Part shown: piece after piece, positions 7,384 through 14,881 of the stretch
Position numbering within the stretch: the stretch's first letter is position 1
How the letters are laid out: every line of letters begins with the position of its first letter
Source: an uncultured Clostridium sp.
GTDB lineage: Bacteria; Bacillota; Clostridia; TANB77; CAG-508
Direction of reading: 5' to 3'
Assembly (NCBI GenBank): GCA_900553865.1
Contig: USFC01000035.1
Coordinates: 1 to 15,734, forward strand
Length of the DNA stretch: 15,734 bases
The notes under the pieces: model-generated
The model's database searches: none
What the model was told of the DNA's origin: nothing
The model's input: the letters and a program-made list of their open reading frames with translations, nothing else
Translations under genes and position numbers: made by a program

Positions 7384-10014
7384 ATGAAGTTATTAAACAA
7401 ATTAACTACTAAAAGCCTAAAATTAAACAAGAAAAGAACAATAGTTACAATAATAGGAATAATACTATCTGTTGCATTAATCACAGCAGTAGCATCTATG
7501 GCTGTAAGTTTTAAAGAAAGCTATATAAAGTTTGAAAAATCTAGTAGAGGAGATTATCATTATGCATTTTTGGGTGTAAAGCAAGAAGAACTAGCAGATT
7601 TTAAAAATAATAGAGCAATACAAAAATATTACTTAATGAAACAACTTGGATATGCAAAAATAGAAGAAAGCAAAAATGAAGATAAACCATATGCCTTCAT
7701 AATGGAAATGAATAAACAAGCATTAGAAAGTTTAGGAATAAAATTAGTAGAGGGAAAAATGCCAGAAGATTCAAACGAGATAGTAATTCCTACAAGTTTA
7801 AAAACCAATGGAAGAGTAGATTACAAAGTGGGAGATGTTATAACTCTAAACATAGGAAACAGAGTAACAGATGGATATAAGCTTACACAAATTAATCCGT
7901 ATAATGGAGAAGAAACTTTTGAGGCAAGTAAAACAAAAACATATAAAATAGTAGGAAGAGTAGAAAGACTTAGTTATGGGATAGAGCCATATACGGCACC
8001 GGGATATACCTTTATAACATTAATTGATAACAATAATTCTGAAGGAATTTATAATGTATATGCAAGATATACCAAAAATGGATTGCAAAACAAATATAAA
8101 GTAACAGCAAATATACTAGGGATAAAAGAAGACATATATGATAAGACAAAAGGTGGAGTTGAAATTCATAACGAAGATGAAGAAAAAGAAATCGAAGAAG
8201 AACTTGAAAAAGCAAAATACAATATTGATATAAATAAAACTTTAATAGAACTAGAAACCCTAAGTTTTAGTGAAAGTACCATGAAAGCATTATATTCTAC
8301 AGCAGGAGTAGTTGTTACAATTATAATAGTTACATCGGTATTTTGCATAAAAAACAGTTTTGATATATCAATAACAGAAAAAATAAAACAATATGGCATG
8401 CTTGCAAGTATAGGAGCAACTAAAAAACAAATAAAGAAAAATGTGTATTTTGAAGCTTTAATATTAGGATTAATAGGAATACCATTAGGAATTTTAAGTG
8501 GTTTACTGGCTACGTTCATTTTAATACAAATTTCAAACGCTTTATTAAAAGGTATGATGAACATGGAATTAATATTTAGCACTTCAACTTTAGCAATATT
8601 AATATCTGTATTATTAGGAAGTATAACAATATATTTTTCAGCAAGAAAAAGTGCAAAAAGAGCATCAAAAACAAGTCCAATATCTGCAATTAGAAGTAAT
8701 GAAGATATAAAAATAAAAGCTAAAAAAGTAAGAAGTCCTAAAATAATAAATAAAATATTTGGAATTGGTGGAGAAATTTCATACAAAAATTTAAAAAGAA
8801 ATAAAAAGAAATATAGAACAACAGTAGTTTCAATAATTGTTTGTACATCAGTATTTATAGCCTTATATTCTTTTATGAATTTAGGCTACAGAATGATAGA
8901 ATTTCACTATGGAAAACAAGAATATAATATTAGCGTATATTTAGATGAAGAAAACGAAGAAAATGAGGAAATAACAAAAGAAATAGCTGCATTAGAAGAT
9001 ATAGACAGAATTGCTATAGAAAAATCTGGAATATATAGGATTAAAGCACCAAAATATACAGAGAAATTTGTTAAATATGAAGGAATAGAAAACAGAGAAG
9101 AAGAAAATGCGATTACAGTTATAAGCCTTGGCAAGCAAGAATATGAAAATTACTTAAAAAAATTAAATTTAAAATATGAAAATGTAAAAGATAAAGCAAT
9201 ATTAATAAATAATAGTTTTGCACAAGTATATGATGATAAAAACGAGATATTTGTACAAGAAGAAATAGATATATACACATATAAAGCTGGAGATATATTA
9301 AAGGGAAACATAATAAAAATGGATGCATCTGGAATAAATGTAGCACAATATATAGAAAAAGATTTAGAAATTGCCAAAACAACAAATATAAGACCATTAG
9401 GCTTAGAAAATGCAGTAGGAACAGCATATATAATTGTAAGTGACGAAAATATGGAAAACTTTATTCCAAGAAACAGTAGAACAATATATATAAATTCATC
9501 AAATCCAGAAAAACTTCAAGATAAAATAGAAAAAATAGTAGAAGGACAGAATTATAACTTATTCAATAGTGCCAAAGAAGAAAAAAATATGCAATCAATA
9601 TATACTTTAATTCAAATTTTCTTATATGGCTTCATAATAGTAATAGCATTAATAGGGATAACAAACATATTTAACACAATAACAACAAACATGGAACTTA
9701 GAAGTAGAGAATTTGCAATGCTAAAAAGTATAGGAATGACTAAAAAAGAATTTAATAGAATGGTACGTTTAGAAAGTTTATTCTATGGAACAAAATCATT
9801 ACTAATAGGAATACCTATCGGAATAGGATTATCATACTTAATATATAAAGCATTAACAGCAGGTTTAGTAGTAATAAAATACGAAGTGCCAGTAGTAGGA
9901 ATACTAATTAGCATAATAGCAGTATTCGCTCTAATATTCTGCATAATGAAATATTCAATAAACAAAATAAATAAGCAAAACACAATAGAAACAATAAGAA
10001 ACGAAAACATATAA
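7384..10014 (+). CDS. Double FtsX-domain ABC transporter permease
   Basis: This is the membrane partner of the preceding ATPase. The 876 residues contain two similar halves. Each has one membrane span, a large outer domain and three further spans with an FtsX signature. Spans are near residues 17-41, 303-325, 357-385, 402-420, 480-500, 742-765, 803-825 and 837-857. The repeated cytoplasmic motif appears as YGMLASIGATKKQIKK (about 337) and FAMLKSIGMTKKEFNR (about 778). The outer domains are about 260 and 240 residues; the first ends in a very acidic stretch (NEDEEKEIEEELE). This differs from BceB, which has ten spans and one large loop. It resembles the duplicated FtsX permeases of Firmicutes that accompany two-component systems. 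The substrate cannot be read from the sequence. A GGGGAC-type repeat follows the stop codon. Confidence 0.9.
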   Translation: MKLLNKLTTKSLKLNKKRTIVTIIGIILSVALITAVASMAVSFKESYIKFEKSSRGDYHYAFLGVKQEELADFKNNRAIQKYYLMKQLGYAKIEESKNEDKPYAFIMEMNKQALESLGIKLVEGKMPEDSNEIVIPTSLKTNGRVDYKVGDVITLNIGNRVTDGYKLTQINPYNGEETFEASKTKTYKIVGRVERLSYGIEPYTAPGYTFITLIDNNNSEGIYNVYARYTKNGLQNKYKVTANILGIKEDIYDKTKGGVEIHNEDEEKEIEEELEKAKYNIDINKTLIELETLSFSESTMKALYSTAGVVVTIIIVTSVFCIKNSFDISITEKIKQYGMLASIGATKKQIKKNVYFEALILGLIGIPLGILSGLLATFILIQISNALLKGMMNMELIFSTSTLAILISVLLGSITIYFSARKSAKRASKTSPISAIRSNEDIKIKAKKVRSPKIINKIFGIGGEISYKNLKRNKKKYRTTVVSIIVCTSVFIALYSFMNLGYRMIEFHYGKQEYNISVYLDEENEENEEITKEIAALEDIDRIAIEKSGIYRIKAPKYTEKFVKYEGIENREEENAITVISLGKQEYENYLKKLNLKYENVKDKAILINNSFAQVYDDKNEIFVQEEIDIYTYKAGDILKGNIIKMDASGINVAQYIEKDLEIAKTTNIRPLGLENAVGTAYIIVSDENMENFIPRNSRTIYINSSNPEKLQDKIEKIVEGQNYNLFNSAKEEKNMQSIYTLIQIFLYGFIIVIALIGITNIFNTITTNMELRSREFAMLKSIGMTKKEFNRMVRLESLFYGTKSLLIGIPIGIGLSYLIYKALTAGLVVIKYEVPVVGILISIIAVFALIFCIMKYSINKINKQNTIETIRNENI

Positions 10015-10026
10015 ATGACTATTACC

Positions 10027-10070
10027 ATTGGGGACGTTTCCTTTCGCGTCATAAAGTCCCTTTTGCGTCA
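10027..10070 (+). repeat. Degenerate GGGGAC-type repeat with a tandem 12-mer, copy 2
   Basis: The stretch begins ATTGGGGAC just downstream of the permease stop. It contains two direct copies of CCTTTYGCGTCA (10040-10051 and 10059-10070), differing at one base and separated by seven bases. It is more GC-rich than its surroundings and shares the GGGGAC core with the other copies but not their long arms. Confidence 0.6.
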
Positions 10071-10094
10071 CAAAAAATATATTCTACCAGAAAG

Positions 10095-10136
10095 AAGAGG
10101 TATGAAAACTTTGAAAAGATATTGCTCATGCCTCTT
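10095..10136 (+). terminator. Imperfect hairpin between the permease and regulator genes
   Basis: AAGAGGTATGA (10095-10105) pairs with TCATGCCTCTT (10126-10136) over 11 bp with one G-U pair and a 20-base loop, followed by TAATTTT. It may end the ABC transcript. Its right arm overlaps the promoter of the regulator gene, so an operator role is also possible. Confidence 0.4.
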
Positions 10137-10150
10137 TAATTTTGTATAAT
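10122..10150 (+). promoter_or_regulatory. Promoter of the two-component genes
   Basis: TTGCTC (10122-10127) and TATAAT (10145-10150) are separated by 17 bp. A leader of nearly 70 bases precedes the start codon, which has AAGGAG upstream. This gives the regulator pair expression independent of the ABC genes. Confidence 0.6.
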
Positions 10151-10223
10151 AAAAGGAGTAAAAGACTGAACAAGAATTATAATTAATCTTAAATAGAACT
10201 AATACTTAAAAAGGAGTGAAAAA

Positions 10224-10874
10224 ATGAAAATATTATTAGTAGAAGATAATGAAACAATAGCAAAGGCGCTAAAATATGCATTAGAACAAGAAAATTATAA
10301 AGTAACATGCGCAGAAAATGTAAAAGAAACTTTACAAAGTTTAAAAGAAGAAATAGCATTAATAATATTAGATGTTTCACTGCCAGACGGAAACGGATTT
10401 GAATTATACGAAAAAAACATAAAAAAATTAAATATTCCAACCATCTTTTTAACCGCAAAAGACGAAGAAAATGATATTATTAAAGGCTTAGAGCTTGGAG
10501 CAGAAGACTATATTACCAAGCCATTTAGTGCCAAAGAATTGATGGTTAGAATGAAGAAAATTTTATTAAGACAAAAGAAAAACACAATATTAAAAGTGCA
10601 AGACATAAGCTTTGATATAGATAAAATGGTAGTTTATAAAAACGAAGAAAAGTTAGAGTTAACGAGCTTAGAACTTAAAATATTACATATGCTTTTCTTA
10701 AATATGAATAAAGTTGTTACAAGAAATGATATTATAGAAAAAATATGGGAATGGACAGGAAACGATGTAAATGACAATACTGTAACAGTGTATTTGAAAA
10801 GAATAAGAGAAAAACTACAAACAGACATTATAATAACAATAAAAAGAATAGGTTATAGAATAGATGAAAAATAA
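10224..10874 (+). CDS. OmpR-family response regulator
   Basis: This is a cytoplasmic DNA-binding regulator activated by phosphorylation. The receiver domain (residues 1-118) has all key residues: acidic pair E7-D8, phospho-acceptor D50 in LILDVSLPDG, T77 in FLTAKD and K99 in DYITKPF. A winged-helix output domain follows (about 125-214), with LTSLELKILHMLF and the recognition region NDNTVTVYLKRIREKL ending in IKRIGYRI. The 216-residue length is slightly short for the family. It overlaps the downstream kinase gene by 11 bases, so the two are translated as a pair. Its position directly behind an ABC exporter is the usual arrangement for a system that detects an envelope stress or peptide and induces the exporter. 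The direct repeat at 6646-6663 is a candidate target. Confidence 0.95.
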   Translation: MKILLVEDNETIAKALKYALEQENYKVTCAENVKETLQSLKEEIALIILDVSLPDGNGFELYEKNIKKLNIPTIFLTAKDEENDIIKGLELGAEDYITKPFSAKELMVRMKKILLRQKKNTILKVQDISFDIDKMVVYKNEEKLELTSLELKILHMLFLNMNKVVTRNDIIEKIWEWTGNDVNDNTVTVYLKRIREKLQTDIIITIKRIGYRIDEK

Positions 10875-12084
10875 AATGAATCTAAAAAAGGTCTTAATTA
10901 CCAATATGATAGTGCTTATTATATTTTGCATATCAATTTTAATCGTAAATTATGTAGAATATCAAAATTATACAAGAAATTTTAATAGCAAAGTGGAGCA
11001 AATTATAAGTAAAATTGTAGAGAAATATCCAAATGTTGAAAAAAATGAATTAATAGAAATATTAAATAGTGAAAATATTGAAGCAAATGAAGAAAATATT
11101 TTAAAAAATTATGGAATAGATACAAAAAAAGATTCAGCAATCTTAAAAAATGATATTGAATTTGCCAAATTTGAAAATTTACTTTTATTTCTAGTAATAT
11201 TTTTAGCAATAAGTACCACACTAATTATTGCAAACTACAGCAAAGATAATAAGAAAAAAATAAATGAAATTACAAAATATATAGAGCAGATAAATAGAAG
11301 AAATTACAGTTTAGATATAGAAGAAAACTCAGAAGATGAACTTTCTATATTAAAAAATGAAATTTATAAAACTACAGTAATGCTTAATGAAATAGCCGAA
11401 AACGAAACAAAAGATAAGCAAAATTTAAAAGAGTCATTATCAGATATTTCACATCAGCTAAAAACACCATTAACTTCAATAATAATTATGCTAGACAATA
11501 TTTTAGATAACAAAGAAATGAGCCAAGAAGTTAGAGAAGAATTTATAAAAGATATAAAAAGAGAAATTACGAATATTCAATTTTTAATAGAAACTTTATT
11601 AAAACTATCAAAATTAGATGCAAACTCAGTAGAATTCATAAACAAGGAAGTTGAAGTAGAAGAAATAATACAAAGAGCAGTAAAAAATGTGGCTATGATA
11701 TGTGATTTAAAAAATATAAAAATAAACATTACAGGAAATAGCAAAGAAAAGCTATTATGTGATGAAAGGTGGCAAATAGAAGCAATAACAAATATATTGA
11801 AAAATGCAGCAGAACATTCAAAAAATAATTCACAAATAGATATAAATTACACACAAAATAAAGCATACACAAAAATAAAAATTAAAGATAATGGAATAGG
11901 AATAAATGAGGAAGACTTAAAACATATATTTGAAAGATTTTATAAAGGAAAAAATGCTTCAAAAGATAGCGTTGGAATAGGGCTAGCACTTGCCAAAGCA
12001 ATTATAGAAAAAAACAATGGATATATAACAGTTACCTCAAAAGAAAATGAAGGTACAACATTTATAATAAAAAGTTGCAATTAG
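10864..12084 (+). CDS. Sensor histidine kinase
   Basis: This is a membrane sensor kinase, partner of the overlapping response regulator. Of 406 residues, TM1 (about 10-30) and TM2 (about 106-124) bracket an outer domain of roughly 75 residues that is lysine- and glutamate-rich and unrecognised. A linker resembling HAMP follows, then the dimerisation domain with phospho-acceptor H197 in DISHQLKTPLTS. The ATPase domain has the N box NILKNAAEHS (310-319), G1 DNGIGI (342-347), IFERFYKG and G2 GIGLALAKAI (from 371). The outer loop is longer than in BceS-type kinases. The start at 10864 overlaps the regulator; ATG 10876 is an alternative. The last codons (Lys-Ser-Cys-Asn-stop) lie inside a palindromic repeat, so the original C-terminus may have been different. 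Confidence 0.93.
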   Translation: MKNKMNLKKVLITNMIVLIIFCISILIVNYVEYQNYTRNFNSKVEQIISKIVEKYPNVEKNELIEILNSENIEANEENILKNYGIDTKKDSAILKNDIEFAKFENLLLFLVIFLAISTTLIIANYSKDNKKKINEITKYIEQINRRNYSLDIEENSEDELSILKNEIYKTTVMLNEIAENETKDKQNLKESLSDISHQLKTPLTSIIIMLDNILDNKEMSQEVREEFIKDIKREITNIQFLIETLLKLSKLDANSVEFINKEVEVEEIIQRAVKNVAMICDLKNIKINITGNSKEKLLCDERWQIEAITNILKNAAEHSKNNSQIDINYTQNKAYTKIKIKDNGIGINEEDLKHIFERFYKGKNASKDSVGIGLALAKAIIEKNNGYITVTSKENEGTTFIIKSCN

Positions 12085-12143
12085 GGACAGTCCCCAATTG
12101 CAACTTTTTCCCAATTGGGGACTGTCCCTAATTGTAACTTTTT
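12069..12143 (+). repeat. Large GGGAC/GTCCC inverted repeat, copy 3, with terminator
   Basis: Two 32-base arms (12069-12100 and 12112-12143) are complementary at 31 positions, with an 11-base loop. Each arm contains a smaller palindrome. The left hairpin alone (12069-12109) matches the pyk terminator with one substitution, which puts an A-C mismatch in its stem. The right end runs into T6. The element starts inside the kinase gene and contains its TAG stop (12082-12084). It can act as a terminator between the kinase and the glycosyltransferase operon. Confidence 0.88.
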
Positions 12144-12164
12144 TCGACTTTTTAGATAAGGGTG

Positions 12165-12193
12165 TTGTCAAAAAGTAAAAAATAATATATAAT
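12165..12193 (+). promoter_or_regulatory. Promoter of the glycosyltransferase-acyltransferase operon
   Basis: TTGTCA (12165-12170) and TATAAT (12188-12193) are separated by 17 bp. They lie just downstream of the large inverted repeat and upstream of AAGGGGAG at 12213-12220. Confidence 0.75.
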
Positions 12194-12224
12194 ATGTACC
12201 AAATGAGGGAAAAAGGGGAGAAAG

Positions 12225-13062
12225 ATGATAAATATACTTTTGTGTGGAAACAAAAAGGTTTTTGACGGGGCATTAACTCAACTTATATCAATGACTAATA
12301 GAACTAAAGAAGATATTAGATGCATTATATTTACAATGGATATATCAAGGTTGAATCCGGATTTTACATGTATTGAAGACGAACAAATAGATTTTTTAAA
12401 TGAAGTTGTAAAATTTAAAAATCCAAACAATGTTGTAGAAAAAGTCGATGTTACTCGGGTTATATGAAAAAGAATTTGCAAACTGTGCAAACGAAAACGC
12501 ATATTGCACACCATATACTTTGCTTAGACTACTTGCCGATTTGGTTCCAAATATGCCAAGTAAATTATTATATTTAGATATAGATATGATGATAGGTGAT
12601 GATATAGTAAAACTATATAATATAGATGTTTCAGATTATGAATATGCAGCAGTAAAGGAAAAATATGGTTCTTGGCTAATAAGGCCAGATTATATAAATG
12701 CAGGAATGTTGTTACTTAATATGGAAAAAATCAAAGAAACAGGACTATTAAAAAAAGCAAGAAATTTAATAAAAACTAAAAAGATGTTATTTGCAGACCA
12801 AGATGCAATATTTAGGGCAACAACAAATAAACTACTACTTCCACGCATATTTAATGAACAATCAAAATTCAACAAAAAAGATACAGTAGTTTGTCATTTT
12901 TGCAAAAGGCTTATGCTTTTACCATATCCTCACACAGAAAATTTTAAACAATGGAATGTAGAAGAAGTCCATAAAGTTTTAAAATGTTATTCTTTTGATG
13001 AAGATTTAGAGGAATACTTGAAATTAAAAGAAAAATATAATACAGAAAAAACATACAAATAA
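12225..13062 (+). CDS. GT8-family glycosyltransferase, +1 frameshift at CGG
   Basis: This is a cytoplasmic or membrane-associated sugar transferase of family GT8 using a nucleotide-sugar donor. The first frame (12225-12467) ends at TGA after KVDVTRVI. The remainder continues in the +1 frame to 13062. Skipping C12456 in ACT-C-GGG joins them as VDVTGLYEKEF, about 278 residues in all, a normal GT8 length. The joined protein has TPYTLLRLLADL, the metal-binding DID in YLDIDMM (12577-12585), YINAGMLLLNM and ADQDAIF, in the family order. The usual C-terminal HxxGxxKPW motif is weak here (VVCHFCKR). An independent start for the downstream part (ATG 12448) has no convincing ribosome site, and that part would lack the N-terminal donor-binding strand. 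It is the first gene of the operon. Confidence 0.82.
12453..12459 (+). other. Frame break in the GT8 gene at ACT-CGG-G
   Basis: Codon 77 (ACT, Thr) is followed by CGG, GTT, ATA and a TGA stop. Dropping C12456 gives ACT-GGG-TTA-TAT and continues the GT8 domain without a gap. The shared core CTCGG is identical to the dprA break at 896-902. Confidence 0.82.
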
Positions 13063-13075
13063 AAGGGAGAAAAAA

Positions 13076-14881
13076 ATGGAAAACAATTTAGAAGTAATAC
13101 CAATATTTTTTGCAATAGACGATGGATACATGCCATTTTTGGCGGTTGCACTAGAATCTTTAATTGAAAATTCATCAAAAAAATATTACTATTCAATCAA
13201 GGTATTATATACAAAAATAAGTGAAGAAAATAAAAAGAAGATAAATAAATATAAAAGGGAAAATGTAAACATTGAGTTTGTAGACCTAAATTATTATATA
13301 GAAAAAGTAAAAGACAAATTATATACACGTGATTATTATACAAATACAACATATTTTAGACTATTTATTGCTAATTTATACCCACAATATAATAAAGCAA
13401 TATACTTAGATAGTGATATTGTAGTTTTAGGTGATATAGCAGAATTATATAATCAAGATATGGGAGATAATTTAATTGCGGCAGCGCCAGACGATGTAAT
13501 TCAAACTATAAAGGTATTTCAAGAATACGCTGAAAAGGTTGTAGGAGTTGCAGATTATAGAAATTACTTTAATGCAGGAATTCTTTTAATGAATTTAGAT
13601 GAATTTAGAAAATTTGATTTTCAAAATAAATTTTTATATTTATTAGAAACTATAAAATTTACAGTAGCACAAGACCAAGACTATTTAAATAGATTATGCA
13701 AGGGCAAAGTAAAAATAATAGACAAAGCTTGGGATACAATGCCTATAGGAAATGAAACTTTAGAAGAAAAAGATGTAAAGATTGTTCATTATAATTTAGC
13801 AGATAAACCTTGGCACTATGATAATATAAAATATAAAGAGTATTTTTGGAAATATGCTAAAAAGACAGAATATTATAACGAAATATGCAAAATAAAAGAA
13901 AATTATTCAGAAGAAGAACGCTTTAAGGATATGCAACAATTTAAAACACTTAAAGATTTAGCACAAAAAGAAGCAGATTGCGTGGGCGACGATAGAAATT
14001 ATAGAAGAGAAGTTCAAGTAATAGAAAAGTCAAAAGAAAGACTTGAAGTTTTAAAAAAAATAAAGGAATTAGAAGAAAATGGTATATTTGATGTGGATGT
14101 AGAGGATGATCCACCTACAGTACCGCTTACACCTGAGGATGTAGATTATTTAAGAACAAGCAGAAAAAGCAGAATAAAGAGTAGAATGGCATATAGGGTG
14201 GCACAATGGTTTGTGGAAGATTTACTAAAAGATAACAAGTTAATAATAAAAAAAATAAATGGAATGGAAAATTTGAAAAATGTAAAAACAGGAGCAATAG
14301 TAACCTGTAACCATTTTAATCCATATGATTCGTTTACAATAGAAAAAGTCTTTAGATTAGCGGGTCAACACAAAAATAAAAAATTATTTAAAGTAATAAG
14401 AGAAGGAAATTACACGAATTTTCCAGGAATGTATGGTTTCTTCTTTAGAAATTGTAATACATTGCCATTAAGTTCAAATAAAAGAACAATGATAGAATTT
14501 GTAAAAGCAGTAGATGTTATATTAAAAAGAGGAGATTTCATATTAATATATCCAGAACAAAGCATGTGGTGGAATTATAGAAAACCAAAGCCATTAAAAA
14601 ATGGAGCTTTCAATTTTGCAGCTAGAAACTATGTACCAGTTATTCCTATTTTTATAACAATGGAAGATAGTGATATAATTGGAGAAGATGGTTTCCCTAT
14701 TCAAGAATATACTGTTAATATAGAAAAGCCAATTTATCCAGACGAGAATTTAACAGAAAAAGAAAATACAGAAGCAATGAAAGAAAAAAATTATGAAGTT
14801 TGGAAAAATGTGTATGAAGACTTTTACAAAACGCCACTAGAATACGATACTTTAGAAAATAAGGAAAGTGTTAATGAATAG
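13076..14881 (+). CDS. GT8 glycosyltransferase fused to a PlsC-like acyltransferase
   Basis: This is a two-domain protein of 601 residues. The N-terminal GT8 domain (about 5-270) has the metal-binding D112-S-D114 in YLDSDIVVLGDI, FNAGILLMNL, AQDQDYLNRL and the closing HYNLADKPWHY. A charged, helical linker (about 275-365) follows. The C-terminal lysophospholipid acyltransferase domain (about 375-590) has H413 and D418 in NHFNPYD (HX4D motif), a YPEQ block (492-495) and an FNFAARNYVPVIPIF strand. This suggests one polypeptide that adds a sugar and an acyl chain, as in making an acylated glycolipid or surface glycan at the inner membrane. That role is inferred. The ribosome site AAAGGGAG lies in the 13-base gap after the preceding gene. 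The next gene overlaps its end. Confidence 0.88.
   Translation: MENNLEVIPIFFAIDDGYMPFLAVALESLIENSSKKYYYSIKVLYTKISEENKKKINKYKRENVNIEFVDLNYYIEKVKDKLYTRDYYTNTTYFRLFIANLYPQYNKAIYLDSDIVVLGDIAELYNQDMGDNLIAAAPDDVIQTIKVFQEYAEKVVGVADYRNYFNAGILLMNLDEFRKFDFQNKFLYLLETIKFTVAQDQDYLNRLCKGKVKIIDKAWDTMPIGNETLEEKDVKIVHYNLADKPWHYDNIKYKEYFWKYAKKTEYYNEICKIKENYSEEERFKDMQQFKTLKDLAQKEADCVGDDRNYRREVQVIEKSKERLEVLKKIKELEENGIFDVDVEDDPPTVPLTPEDVDYLRTSRKSRIKSRMAYRVAQWFVEDLLKDNKLIIKKINGMENLKNVKTGAIVTCNHFNPYDSFTIEKVFRLAGQHKNKKLFKVIREGNYTNFPGMYGFFFRNCNTLPLSSNKRTMIEFVKAVDVILKRGDFILIYPEQSMWWNYRKPKPLKNGAFNFAARNYVPVIPIFITMEDSDIIGEDGFPIQEYTVNIEKPIYPDENLTEKENTEAMKEKNYEVWKNVYEDFYKTPLEYDTLENKESVNE

Noticed and set aside
8166..8786. 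Long minus-strand open frame of 206 codons inside the permease gene
   Set aside because: It is antisense to a clear FtsX permease, rich in residues expected from reversed AT-rich codons, and has no family motif or ribosome site.
10103..10150. Small open frame MKTLKRYCSCLFNFV upstream of the response regulator
   Set aside because: It has only 15 codons, overlaps the hairpin and the promoter, and has a poor ribosome site, so chance is likely.
12448..13062. Separate start of the second GT8 part at ATG 12448
   Set aside because: It has no ribosome site, overlaps the first part by 20 bases and would lack the N-terminal part of the GT8 fold. A frame break in one gene explains it better.
14868..14873. 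GTG start at 14868 for the last acyltransferase
   Set aside because: The purine-rich ribosome site directly abuts this GTG, leaving no spacing; ATG 14874 is correctly placed.
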